Below, in pieces: positions 26,116 to 34,020 of a stretch of 64,000 nt of DNA (its first letter is position 1; each line of letters opens with the position of its first letter). The translations under genes and the position numbers were made by a program. Under the pieces are notes generated by a model. It searched no databases, had not been told where the DNA came from, and saw nothing but the letters and a program-made list of their open reading frames with translations. The stretch lies in the NCBI GenBank assembly GCA_029260715.1, contig JAJDCS010000003.1:1-64000 (forward strand). The letters run 5' to 3'. The DNA comes from Phycisphaeraceae bacterium. GTDB lineage: Bacteria > Planctomycetota > Phycisphaerae > Phycisphaerales > Phycisphaeraceae.

Positions 26116-27108
26116 ATGAATAAGCGTGAATTTGGTAAGAGCGGTGTTGAGGTTTCGGAGGTTGGGCTTGGCGCGTGGCAGCTTGGGGGAGACTGCTGGG
26201 GAGATGTGCAAGACGAGGCGGCGATGGCGACGCTGGGCGCGGCTGTGGACGCGGGGGTGACGTTCATCGACACGGCGGACGTGTACGGTGCGGGGCGCAG
26301 CGAGACGCTGATCGGGCGGTTCCTTAAAGAGCGCGGCTTAAAAGAGCGTGCTTTCGTGGCGACGAAGGTTGGGCGGTTCCCTGAGCCGGGTTGGCCTAAG
26401 AATTTTTCGTTCGAGGTGTTCCGCGAACACACGGAGGGGTCGCTCAAGCGGCTGGGCGTGGAGGCGCTGGACCTGACGCAGCTACACAGCATCCCGACGC
26501 AGTATTACAAAAGCGGTGAGGTGTTTGGGTGGCTGGAGCGGTTGCGCGACCAGGGGAAGATTAAGCGGTACGGGGCGAGTGTGGAGTCCATGGAGGAGGC
26601 GATAATTTGCTTGGAGCATGGGGGCGTGGCGTCGTTGCAGATCATCTTCAATATATTTCGCCAGAAGCCTATTGAGGTGTTGTTCGAGCGGGCGAAGGCG
26701 GCGGGTGTGGCGATTATTGTGCGCCTGCCGCTGGCGAGCGGGCTGCTTGCGGGGAAGTTCACGAAAGAGAGCGTGTTCGCCGAGGGCGACCACCGACTAT
26801 TCAACCGTGACGGGCAAAAGTTCAACGTGGGTGAGACGTTTGCGGGGCTGCCGTTTGAGAAAGGCGTGGAGTTGGCCGACGCGATCAAGCCGATGGTGCC
26901 CGACGGGGTGACGATGGCGCAGATGGCGCTGCGGTGGGTATTGGACCACGACGCGGTGAGCGTGGTGATCCCCGGCGCGCGGTCGCCCGAGCAGGCGAGG
27001 ACGAACGCGGGCGCGTCGGGCGTTGAACGGTTGTCGCCGCAATTGCACGGCTGGCTGAGCACGTTTTACCGCGATCGCGTGGCGGGGCAGGTGCGCGGGC
27101 CATATTGA
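26116..27108 (+). CDS. Aldo/keto reductase
   Basis: NADPH-dependent oxidoreductase with a TIM-barrel fold, 330 residues from the ATG at 26116 (GTG at 26098 is an alternative). MNKREFGKSGVEVSEVGLGAWQLGG is a typical opening; FIDTADVYGAGRSETLIG carries the catalytic Asp/Tyr, ATKVGRF the Lys, and the His lies in LTQLHSIP. The C-terminal SVVIPGARSPEQ binds NADPH phosphate. The substrate is not predictable. It is a single gene, divergent from rpsD. Confidence 0.92.
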   Translation: MNKREFGKSGVEVSEVGLGAWQLGGDCWGDVQDEAAMATLGAAVDAGVTFIDTADVYGAGRSETLIGRFLKERGLKERAFVATKVGRFPEPGWPKNFSFEVFREHTEGSLKRLGVEALDLTQLHSIPTQYYKSGEVFGWLERLRDQGKIKRYGASVESMEEAIICLEHGGVASLQIIFNIFRQKPIEVLFERAKAAGVAIIVRLPLASGLLAGKFTKESVFAEGDHRLFNRDGQKFNVGETFAGLPFEKGVELADAIKPMVPDGVTMAQMALRWVLDHDAVSVVIPGARSPEQARTNAGASGVERLSPQLHGWLSTFYRDRVAGQVRGPY

Positions 27109-27178
27109 GGGACGACGCGGGGGCGATTGTGCTTTGCCTATGATTATGAGAGGTGGTTGTTTTTGACAAGAGGATCTG

Positions 27179-28039
27179 ATGAGGCAGCATAAATTTTTAG
27201 TTTTTGTATTGGCGGCTGCGTTGAGCGGGTTGGGCTGCACGGTGAACCCAGCCACGGGCAAACGGCAGTTGAACTTTGTCAGCGCGTCGGAGGAAATCAG
27301 CCGTGGCGAGCAGGCGGCGCCGCAGTTTCTCAAGGGCTACGGCGGGCCCGTCCCTTCGACGGTGATCCAGCGGTACGTGCGGGATATCGGCTTGCGGCTC
27401 GCGGCGGTGAGCGAGCGGCCGGACCTGCCGTGGGAGTTCAACACGGTGGATTCGGAGGCGCTTAATGCGTTCGCGCTGCCGGGCGGGAAGGTCTTTATCA
27501 CGCGGGGGATGCTCGCGAAGCTTAACAACGAAGCCCAACTCGCCGGCGTACTGGGGCACGAGGTGGGGCACGTCACCGCCATGCACATCAACCAGCAGAT
27601 CACCAATTCGATGCTGCTGCAAGGCGTGGTGATCGGCCTCGGTGTGGCGGGCGAGCACAACGACGAGGCGTGGCTACGCGTGCTGGGCGTGGGCACGCAG
27701 CTCGGCGGAACCGTTTACTTGCTGAAATTCGGCAGGGACCAGGAGAGCCAATCCGACGAGCTTGGCGTGCGGTACATGACAAAGCTGGGCTACAACCCCG
27801 TGGGGCAGTTGCAGGTGATGGAGGTGCTTGAGAGTGCATCAAAAAATAGCGGTGGGATGCCCGAGTTTCTCTCGACGCACCCCCTGCCTAGCACGCGCAT
27901 CGAGCGGTTAGAGAAACATATCCGCGAGCACTACCCCGACTACAGCAACCCGGACGCGTACCGGTTTGACGAAGAGCGGTACCGGTCTGTTGTGCTTGAC
28001 GGGTTAAAGGCGCTGCCTAAGGCGAAGCACGGGGGGTAG
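27179..28039 (+). CDS. M48-family zinc metalloprotease, lipoprotein
   Basis: A 286-residue membrane-anchored peptidase. The signal LVFVLAAALSGLGC ends in a lipobox Cys. The mature part carries NAFALPGGKVFITRGML and the zinc motif GHEVGHVTAMH (HExxH), with the third ligand Glu in SQSDELGVRYM. This is the BepA/LoiP/Oma1-type arrangement, linked to periplasmic or envelope protein quality control. AGGATC precedes the ATG. It is 70 nt after the aldo/keto reductase on the same strand. Confidence 0.92.
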   Translation: MRQHKFLVFVLAAALSGLGCTVNPATGKRQLNFVSASEEISRGEQAAPQFLKGYGGPVPSTVIQRYVRDIGLRLAAVSERPDLPWEFNTVDSEALNAFALPGGKVFITRGMLAKLNNEAQLAGVLGHEVGHVTAMHINQQITNSMLLQGVVIGLGVAGEHNDEAWLRVLGVGTQLGGTVYLLKFGRDQESQSDELGVRYMTKLGYNPVGQLQVMEVLESASKNSGGMPEFLSTHPLPSTRIERLEKHIREHYPDYSNPDAYRFDEERYRSVVLDGLKALPKAKHGG

Positions 28040-28055
28040 GAAGCGGTGTGGTTCG

Positions 28056-28093
28056 GGCCACACCACGCAGCCTTCGGCTGTGTGGTGGCACCC
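28056..28093. repeat. Palindromic repeat between convergent genes
   Basis: GGCCACACCACGCAGC pairs with GCTGTGTGGTGG around a CTTCG loop, followed by CACCC; on the minus strand it begins GGGTGCCACCACACAGC, like the repeats at 22836 and 38102. Lying between the M48 and PhoH stop codons, it may act as a bidirectional 3' hairpin. Confidence 0.6.
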
Positions 28094-28102
28094 AATTTAT
28101 AA

Positions 28103-29524
28103 TCACAGTTTTTGCGCCGCCAGTGAGGCGAGTTGTGAGCGTTCGCTTTTCGCTAGCGTGACGTGTCCGACGATGGTGTGGCCTTTTAGGCGTTCGACCA
28201 TGTAGGACAGGCCGTTGGAGGAGGAGTCGAGGTAGGGGTTATCGATCTGCCCGATGTCGCCGGTCAGGATAATTTTGGTGCCTTCGCCGACGCGCGACAC
28301 AATCGTCTTGACCTCGTGGGGGGTGAGGTTCTGGGCTTCGTCGACGATCATGAACTGGTGGGGGATGCTGCGACCACGGATGTAAGTGAGCGGTTCGAGC
28401 ACGAGCTTGCCCGATCCGATGAGGCTTTCGATTCGCTGCTCGGTGGAGTGGCTCTCTGCGTGTGGCGAGCCGGCCCCGCGTGTGGACATGAGGTAGCTCA
28501 AGTTGTCGAAGATGGGTTGCATCCAGGCGGAGAGTTTTTCGTCTTTTGAGCCTGGTAGGTAGCCGATGTCACGGCCCATGGGCATGATGGGGCGGGCGAC
28601 GAGCAGCTTGTCGTATCGCTGCTCGGTGTAGACCTTGGCCATACCTGCGGCGATGGCCAACAGCGTCTTGCCGGTGCCGGCGGTGCCTAGGAGCGTGAGC
28701 AGTTTGATTTCGTCGTCCAGGAGCAGGTCCATGGCCATGGTCTGCTGGAGGTTGCGTGGGAGGATGCCGAACACGGGGCGACGCGGGCCGTGGATGGGGA
28801 TGAGGTGGTCGGTGTCGCCCAGGAGCCTGGCCAAGCCGGTGTGGGAATCGTCGCCGGTGTCTTCCATGTGTACGAACTGGTTGCCGAAGAGCTTGATTTG
28901 TTCCGTTTGAAGGTCTTCTGTTTGCCGGGTGAGGTACGGCTTGAGCTTGTCGGCTTCGAGTTGTTTTTCTTCGTAGAGGGTGTCGATGATGTCGCCGGGC
29001 AGGCCTAGGGAGCAGTAGCCGTTGTAGAGGCGGTCGGCGTCGACTTTTTGTGCTTCGAAGTCTTCTGTGAGCAGGCCCAGGCCGTCGGACTTGAGGCGGA
29101 CGTTGATGTCCTTGGAGATGAGTACGGCTGTTTTCTTGTTTTTGGCGAGGTTCCAGGCGACGGCGATGATGCGGTTGTCCGGCTGGTCAGCGGCGAGCCA
29201 CTCGGGGCGGTCGCCCAGCGCGAACTCGACGCGGATGGTCCCGCCGTGGCCGTTCCACTCCACGCCGTCGCTTAGCGTACCCTTGGCGCGGAGGCGGTCG
29301 AGGTGGCGGATCACCTCGCGGGCGTTGCGCCCCACGTCGTCGTTCTGCTTCTTGAACTTGTCGAGCTCTTCGAGGACGGCGAAGGGGATGACGACCTGGT
29401 TGTCGTCGAACATGAACAGCGCCGCGGGGTTGTGCAGCAGCACGTTGGTGTCCAAGACGAAGTATTTCAGGTCTATCCGTTGTGTGGATTGTTCTTTCAC
29501 CGCGGCTGCGTTTTTTTGGTTCAA
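28103..29524 (-). CDS. PhoH-family ATPase with N-terminal PIN domain
   Basis: A 473-residue fusion. Residues ~20-150 are a PIN ribonuclease domain (FVLDTNVLLHNP with the first acidic residue; VLISKDINVRLKSDGLGL further on). The C-terminal half is a PhoH P-loop ATPase: LLGTAGTGKTLLAIAAGM (Walker A), MIVDEAQNLTPHEVKTI (Walker B), ILTGDIGQIDNP. PIN-PhoH proteins are RNA helicase/nucleases in several bacteria. The start is TTG at 29524, supported by GGAGGT 7 nt upstream; no ATG fits as well. Single gene. Confidence 0.93.
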   Translation of the reverse strand: MNQKNAAAVKEQSTQRIDLKYFVLDTNVLLHNPAALFMFDDNQVVIPFAVLEELDKFKKQNDDVGRNAREVIRHLDRLRAKGTLSDGVEWNGHGGTIRVEFALGDRPEWLAADQPDNRIIAVAWNLAKNKKTAVLISKDINVRLKSDGLGLLTEDFEAQKVDADRLYNGYCSLGLPGDIIDTLYEEKQLEADKLKPYLTRQTEDLQTEQIKLFGNQFVHMEDTGDDSHTGLARLLGDTDHLIPIHGPRRPVFGILPRNLQQTMAMDLLLDDEIKLLTLLGTAGTGKTLLAIAAGMAKVYTEQRYDKLLVARPIMPMGRDIGYLPGSKDEKLSAWMQPIFDNLSYLMSTRGAGSPHAESHSTEQRIESLIGSGKLVLEPLTYIRGRSIPHQFMIVDEAQNLTPHEVKTIVSRVGEGTKIILTGDIGQIDNPYLDSSSNGLSYMVERLKGHTIVGHVTLAKSERSQLASLAAQKL

Positions 29525-29735
29525 ACCGCTTACCTCCGTGGGCCAGCGCGTGTTCCGGTGGTGACGCTTCGTTGGTTTATATCGGCTGGATGGGTCGTGG
29601 CGCCCATTACCGATCGTGCATGTTACCGGGCTTTGTGTGAAGTAATTGTTAGCCCGATATCTGTACGCATCTAAGCGCGGTGTGTGCGGCGGTTGCGGAT
29701 GCCCGCTTAGCGCGAAAAATAGGTCGGGGTCGAGA

Positions 29736-29803
29736 GTAGATCCGGGCCAGCCCGGACACGGATGTCTGTTGTTATTTCATAGTCCGGGCAGGCCCGGACC
29801 TAC
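29736..29803. repeat. Inverted pair of GTAG-footed REP-like hairpins
   Basis: GTAGA followed by TCCGGGC/GCCCGGA at 29736-29756, and its mirror GTCCGGGC/GCCCGGAC followed by CTAC at 29782-29803. The two face each other across 25 nt, like a BIME. The CTAC at 29800-29803 contains the TAG stop of the nucleotidyltransferase gene. There is otherwise no gene between 29525 and 29799. Confidence 0.6.
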
Positions 29804-30891
29804 TTGGCGCCGGGCGAATAAGCGAACCAGTCTTTGAGTGCTTTGTGTGTGAGGTGTTTGGCCAGCAGGGTCGGCGGCATGCGTAGCCAGTGCGAGCGGA
29901 TGTACAGCGTCCACCTGGCCCAGGCGTGTACCCAGGGGCGCTGGTGGGCTTTGCTTACGCTCATGGCCATCGTGACGAGGCGGTCCATCAGCGGCAGGGC
30001 CAGCCCCGCGGGGCGAGCGACGCGAGCGGCTTGGAGCACGCCGTCGGGGACGGGCGTGTTGAGCAGGTCGTGGCAATACCGCAAGGCGTAAAACAGCGGA
30101 CGCTGGAGGTCCAGACGCACGGCACGCGGGACGAGCTGATCCCAAAAATCGGGCTGCGTGGCGAAGTGACGCAGCAGGTCGTCTAGGTCGGTCAGGTCGC
30201 GCAGGCCGTTGTTCAGATCGCCGTCTTGGAATAAATGCGCGGCGCTGTGCAGGACCATGTCGGTGGGGCAGAGCACTTTGACGGGCAAGCCCTCCACGGG
30301 CTGGGCGGCGTCGAACAGCGCGTCGGCGTCGGGGTGGAGGCGGCCGGTCTCGGGCAGGATGGTGTGGTGGACGTCCATGACGGCTTGACGGTCAATGTGG
30401 CGCATGGGGGGCAGCTCGTGCATCCATGTGCGGTAATACCGCTGGTCGTAAGGGTCTAGGTTGATGTGCTCCCAGCCGTGGTCGATCAGGGCTTGCTCGA
30501 CCCGGCCGATGATGGCCTTGGGCACCATGATGTCCACGTCGGACACGAGCCGCCCACGCGCCGGCGGCAACGACGCAGCCACATAAGCGGCGCCTTTAAG
30601 CAAGACGACATCGGCGTCGACGCCCACGAGCGCCCGGCAGACGCGGTTGACCTCCCACCGGACGATCCGCTGGTGCTGCGTGGCGATGGCTTGCGCGGCG
30701 GTGAAGTGGTCGCGGGCTTTGCCGGGCAGCGAATCGAGCAGGCTGTGCTCTTGGGCGAGGTAACCCAGTTTGGCCACGAGCTTGGTCAGGCGGGCGTAGC
30801 GCAGCAGGCGGTTCCACTGGTCCGGTGAAAACGCGGTCATGCGCGCCGGGTCACGCAGCACAGCCAGCAGAAGATCGTTGGGACTGGTCAT
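29800..30891 (-). CDS. NTP_transf_5-type nucleotidyltransferase
   Basis: A 363-residue member of the uncharacterised nucleotidyltransferase family (polymerase-beta-like fold). The metal site is RLVSDVDIMVPKA near residue 110, preceded by VVLLKGAAYVA, and DVHHTILP is a second conserved block. It is the last gene of an operon with an HPr-kinase-like protein and a PqqD-like protein, sharing a 4-nt ATGA overlap with the kinase, so it is translationally coupled. In some lasso-peptide clusters such enzymes modify a peptide; the role here is inferred. Confidence 0.82.
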   Translation of the reverse strand: MTSPNDLLLAVLRDPARMTAFSPDQWNRLLRYARLTKLVAKLGYLAQEHSLLDSLPGKARDHFTAAQAIATQHQRIVRWEVNRVCRALVGVDADVVLLKGAAYVAASLPPARGRLVSDVDIMVPKAIIGRVEQALIDHGWEHINLDPYDQRYYRTWMHELPPMRHIDRQAVMDVHHTILPETGRLHPDADALFDAAQPVEGLPVKVLCPTDMVLHSAAHLFQDGDLNNGLRDLTDLDDLLRHFATQPDFWDQLVPRAVRLDLQRPLFYALRYCHDLLNTPVPDGVLQAARVARPAGLALPLMDRLVTMAMSVSKAHQRPWVHAWARWTLYIRSHWLRMPPTLLAKHLTHKALKDWFAYSPGAK

Positions 30892-31823
30892 GATCGGTCC
30901 GGGTGGGCTGTGGCGCGTGGGGGCGTTAGTGCGTTGAACACGCCGACGGCTTCGTTCAGATCGCTGTAGACCAGAGCATAGCAGTCGCAGGCGTCGACGA
31001 TGTCGGCGAATGTCTCGAACCCTGTGGTGCCTAATAGGCTGTAGTTAAAGGCGTCGTGGGCGACGTATAGCAGCGCGTCGGCTTTGGGTATGGGTTCGAA
31101 GGTGGTGGCGGCGTCGGCTTCGTATCGGGGGCAGATGATCCAGGCCGGCGTGGCGGGTTCGTCGGCGCGGGCGACGTGGTCGGCGGGCGGGCGCATGTGG
31201 GCAACGGTGCCTTTTCGCGTGCCCGGCCAGGCATGCCCCACCGCGGCGGTGGGCTCGAAGCGTTTGATCACGTCGATGGAGCCCTCCTTTAGTCCGACGG
31301 GACGCGGGACGGGCAGCAGTTGCTTGTCGCTGGGTCTGATCATGGCCACCTCGTCTGACAGCAGCCGCCACCCGCGTAGCGACATCGCGGCGCAGAGCGT
31401 GCTCTTGCCGGTGCCGGGTGGGGCGGGGAGGATCGCGGCGCGCCCGTCGCGCTCGATGACCGCCGAGTGGAGGATGAGGTACTGGTTGGGCCTGTTGAAC
31501 ACGCAGCCGTTGAGGCACCACTCGAGCATGGGCATGGCGATGGCCGGGTCGAAGGGCCCGAAGTTCATGATGCCGTCTAGGTAGATGGCAGCGCCGCCTT
31601 GGAACCAGCGGCGAAGGGCGGGGGGCGGGGCGAGCTTGACCTCGAAGTCAACGATGCATGGCTCGTCGATGAATGGGGTGTCTTTGTAGAGGAAGTGGAC
31701 GTGCTGGGCTAGGTTTGGGAAGCGGACCTGTAGCTGGGTAACCATGGGCCCGATGCGCAAACGGATGCCTTGCCCCATTAAGCGGTCGCGCGTCTCGGAC
31801 ACCGATAGGTCGCCTACCTTCAC
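30888..31823 (-). CDS. HPr-kinase-related kinase (HprK-related kinase A type)
   Basis: A 311-residue protein with a C-terminal P-loop ATPase of the HprK type: LPAPPGTGKSTLCAAMSLRGW (Walker A), LLSDEVAMI, then VPRPVGLKEGS. The first ~150 residues are a family-specific domain, not the PTS-regulating N-terminus of true HprK. The start is GTG at 31823, overlapping the PqqD gene stop as GTGA. The PqqD + kinase + nucleotidyltransferase order matches the 'HPr-rel-A' clusters annotated in exosortase/PEP-CTERM bacteria. The substrate is probably a peptide or protein, not HPr; that is inference. Confidence 0.86.
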   Translation of the reverse strand: MKVGDLSVSETRDRLMGQGIRLRIGPMVTQLQVRFPNLAQHVHFLYKDTPFIDEPCIVDFEVKLAPPPALRRWFQGGAAIYLDGIMNFGPFDPAIAMPMLEWCLNGCVFNRPNQYLILHSAVIERDGRAAILPAPPGTGKSTLCAAMSLRGWRLLSDEVAMIRPSDKQLLPVPRPVGLKEGSIDVIKRFEPTAAVGHAWPGTRKGTVAHMRPPADHVARADEPATPAWIICPRYEADAATTFEPIPKADALLYVAHDAFNYSLLGTTGFETFADIVDACDCYALVYSDLNEAVGVFNALTPPRATAHPDRS

Positions 31824-32107
31824 GCTGCCGGCTCAATCAATCCCAACTGATCAAAGTGGTCCATCAGCTTCTCTGTATATCGCAGAAGCTGGTCGTCCGC
31901 TACTTGCCCGATGGCGGCGGCGAGCTGCTGGGTCAGGTCGTGGGCGGTGCGTGGCTGGCTTTGGAGCAGCCGCAGCGCCTGGGCGGATAAGGGGTTGAGC
32001 TTGTGGGTATCGCCCGAGCCGTGGTGGTAGACGACGGTATCATCGCCCCAGGTTCGCCAACTGAGTTTCAAGGCGGGGCTCACCTGCCACTTTGGGGTGT
32101 CGTCCAT
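31820..32107 (-). CDS. PqqD-like peptide chaperone of the HPr-rel-A system
   Basis: A 95-residue PqqD/RRE-like protein. The β-hairpin region WRTWGDDTVVYHHGSGDTHKL and the winged helix LNPLSAQALRLLQSQPRT followed by a C-terminal helix ending LIEPAA fit PqqD-like peptide-recognition domains, which bind leader sequences of precursor peptides. It precedes the kinase with a 4-nt overlap and follows the small Tat-signal gene by 57 nt, placing a possible precursor next to its chaperone. Confidence 0.83.
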   Translation of the reverse strand: MDDTPKWQVSPALKLSWRTWGDDTVVYHHGSGDTHKLNPLSAQALRLLQSQPRTAHDLTQQLAAAIGQVADDQLLRYTEKLMDHFDQLGLIEPAA

Positions 32108-32164
32108 AGCGGCAATATAAAGGAAAACCTAGGCTTGGGGGTGAGACGCGTTGGGGCCGGGGGT

Positions 32165-32572
32165 TTAGTAGCCGCCGCGTCCCTTCTTGGGTTGGGTCCA
32201 CCCGCTGCCGCCTGGCGTGCGAGACTTCTTGGGTGTGGGGGCCGGCGCTGCTTGTTGCTCCACCGCGTTGGACCGGCGTGTGGGGTCTACGAGGAACTCG
32301 CCGTTTTCGTTCACGGGGCGCCATTTGCCGGTGGTGTCCTCTGCGTAGGCACCGTAAAAAATCCCCGCGGAGCCCAGCGAGGTCATGGCCCGTGCGGGCT
32401 TGCTGCGTAGCGTGACGATCATGGGCACGCCGACGAGGCCGGCCATGATAAACTTCCGCCTGGACGCAGCCGCAGCGCGGTCTACGCCGTCACCGGACGC
32501 CTGGCCACCCGGGCCGTGTTCCGGCTGCGGCACATTAGACGAGTTGCTTGGCCCACCCTTTTGATCACGCAC
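32165..32572 (-). CDS. Small Tat-signal protein, candidate substrate of the PqqD/kinase cluster
   Basis: A 135-residue protein. I choose the GTG at 32572 because AGGAG lies 8 nt upstream; a TTG at 32602 is possible. A polar N-terminal region precedes a twin-arginine-like signal (SRRKFIMAGLVGVPMIVTL then SKPARA), after which ~70 residues would be exported. The exported part starts MTSLGSAGIFYGAY and ends in a basic, Gly-rich tail (GGSGWTQPKKGRGGY). No catalytic domain is seen. As first gene of an operon with PqqD-like, kinase and nucleotidyltransferase genes, it is the natural candidate for the modified substrate; this is inferred from position and size. Confidence 0.7.
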   Translation of the reverse strand: MRDQKGGPSNSSNVPQPEHGPGGQASGDGVDRAAAASRRKFIMAGLVGVPMIVTLRSKPARAMTSLGSAGIFYGAYAEDTTGKWRPVNENGEFLVDPTRRSNAVEQQAAPAPTPKKSRTPGGSGWTQPKKGRGGY

Positions 32573-32602
32573 GTCTACTTCTCCTGCCTCACCACCAAAC
32601 AA

Positions 32603-33191
32603 ACGACACCAATTTCAAACTTACATAAGCGCTATGCGACAGGCCCTATTTTACCCCCAAAACATCAGTTGCTCTATACGCTGAAGCGTTACAAGATCGG
32701 CAACCTCTCGCTATTGAAGCGAGTTTGGACCCTCCCACCGAGGAATATAGTACCTGCCTAGGCATCTTTACTTTACCCTAAAAGCGGTATATGTCAAGCC
32801 TATTTAGCGGTTTCCCGTTCGGGTCAGCCTTGTCTTGACGGAAGCCGTCCGGCGATCCGGCGCCCTTCACAAGTCGGGCTTATCGTCATTATCGCTCCTT
32901 TTAAATTGCCTATTTACCGCATTTTGACAAGCGACCGCCCTTTATTCGGTCGTACCTCAAAAAATATTTGAAAAGCAGCCCATTTTAGCATTGTGTTGCA
33001 ACAAATTTTGTGTAATTTAGTAGATTAGGTACAGGTCAAGAGTAGAATTGGAGGCGTGCCATTTCGTTTTGAATCTTTTTGAATCAATGAATGGTCTTTA
33101 AATCATCCCGGGGCCAGGCCGCTAGAACGGTCGCGCTTTGGGGTGGGTCAAGTAAGAACCGCAGTCGTCAGCTCAAGGAGGGTCGCTGATC
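32603..33191. other. AT-rich intergenic region
   Basis: No gene seen in ~590 nt between the divergent small Tat gene and a PEP-CTERM gene. The stretch 32930-33040 is very AT-rich, with TTGACA at about 32933 and TTGCAA near 32997, so it probably holds promoters. A short hairpin CGACCG/CGGTCG lies near 32942. No confident -10 spacing can be assigned. Confidence 0.3.
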
Positions 33192-33944
33192 ATGATCGTT
33201 AAACACACTAAATATTTGGTTTATTTGCTGCCGGTGGTGATCGCCCTGGTGCTGTGCCCGCAGGCGTGGGCGGGGAAGATCGAAGCGGTGGGGTATGACC
33301 GCAAAGAAAACGGCAAATTTATTTACAAAAATAAGAACGCGTTAACGCCGTTCCCCGAGTCGGGTGTGGCCTCGCTGGACTTCGACTTTGAATCGCCTGA
33401 AGAGATCACCTTCGAATACATCCTCACCGATGACGACTTCGACGATGACGATATCTCCCCCACAATCACCCCCGGCACAATCTCATTCGACGCGATTCTG
33501 CTGAACCTCTCGGGGCTGCCCTGGCACAGCTTTAGAATCACACTAGACGGCGGCGCAACGTGGAGCGGGCTTGGCATTATCCGGCCAGACGATCAAGACG
33601 ACAATACCCCCATCGGTGGGGTGAATGGGCCGCTCGAGCCCACCCTGTTCAATGTGGTAAGCAGCCTGACTGAGGCGGTCATCTCGTTCGTCAACCCGAT
33701 CCTCACCACGCCGGGTAACCGCGACACCACCGGGTTTGAGATCGGCATCCCCGAAGAGAGCCCCAACCCTCACATCGTCAACGGAGATTGGCTAATCAAC
33801 CTCAACAGCCTGAGCGTGGGCGATTCTTTCTTGGTGACGTTCTCGCCCAACGACGTGATGTCTGAAATCCCCGAGCCGGCGTCCTTGTCGGTTGTCTTGG
33901 TGGGGGTCGGCCTGTTGCTGCGGCGGCGCGCTGTCGGGCGGTAG
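33192..33944 (+). CDS. PEP-CTERM sorting domain protein, unknown function
   Basis: A 250-residue exported protein. A signal peptide (LVYLLPVVIALVLCPQAWA) opens it and the ribosome site AAGGAGGG is strong. The mature part is acidic and β-rich with DDDFDDDDIS, and no enzymatic motif is seen. The C-terminus IPEPASLSVVLVGVGLLLRRR is a standard PEP-CTERM signal: PEP motif, hydrophobic helix, Arg cluster. It would be cleaved by an exosortase encoded elsewhere. Function unknown. Confidence 0.8.
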   Translation: MIVKHTKYLVYLLPVVIALVLCPQAWAGKIEAVGYDRKENGKFIYKNKNALTPFPESGVASLDFDFESPEEITFEYILTDDDFDDDDISPTITPGTISFDAILLNLSGLPWHSFRITLDGGATWSGLGIIRPDDQDDNTPIGGVNGPLEPTLFNVVSSLTEAVISFVNPILTTPGNRDTTGFEIGIPEESPNPHIVNGDWLINLNSLSVGDSFLVTFSPNDVMSEIPEPASLSVVLVGVGLLLRRRAVGR

Positions 33945-34020
33945 CGCACGGCTCCCGAAGCCTTCGGCCTGAACACGAGGGCTTTTATTCACGGCATAAT
34001 CAACGCTATTAACCACCGTT

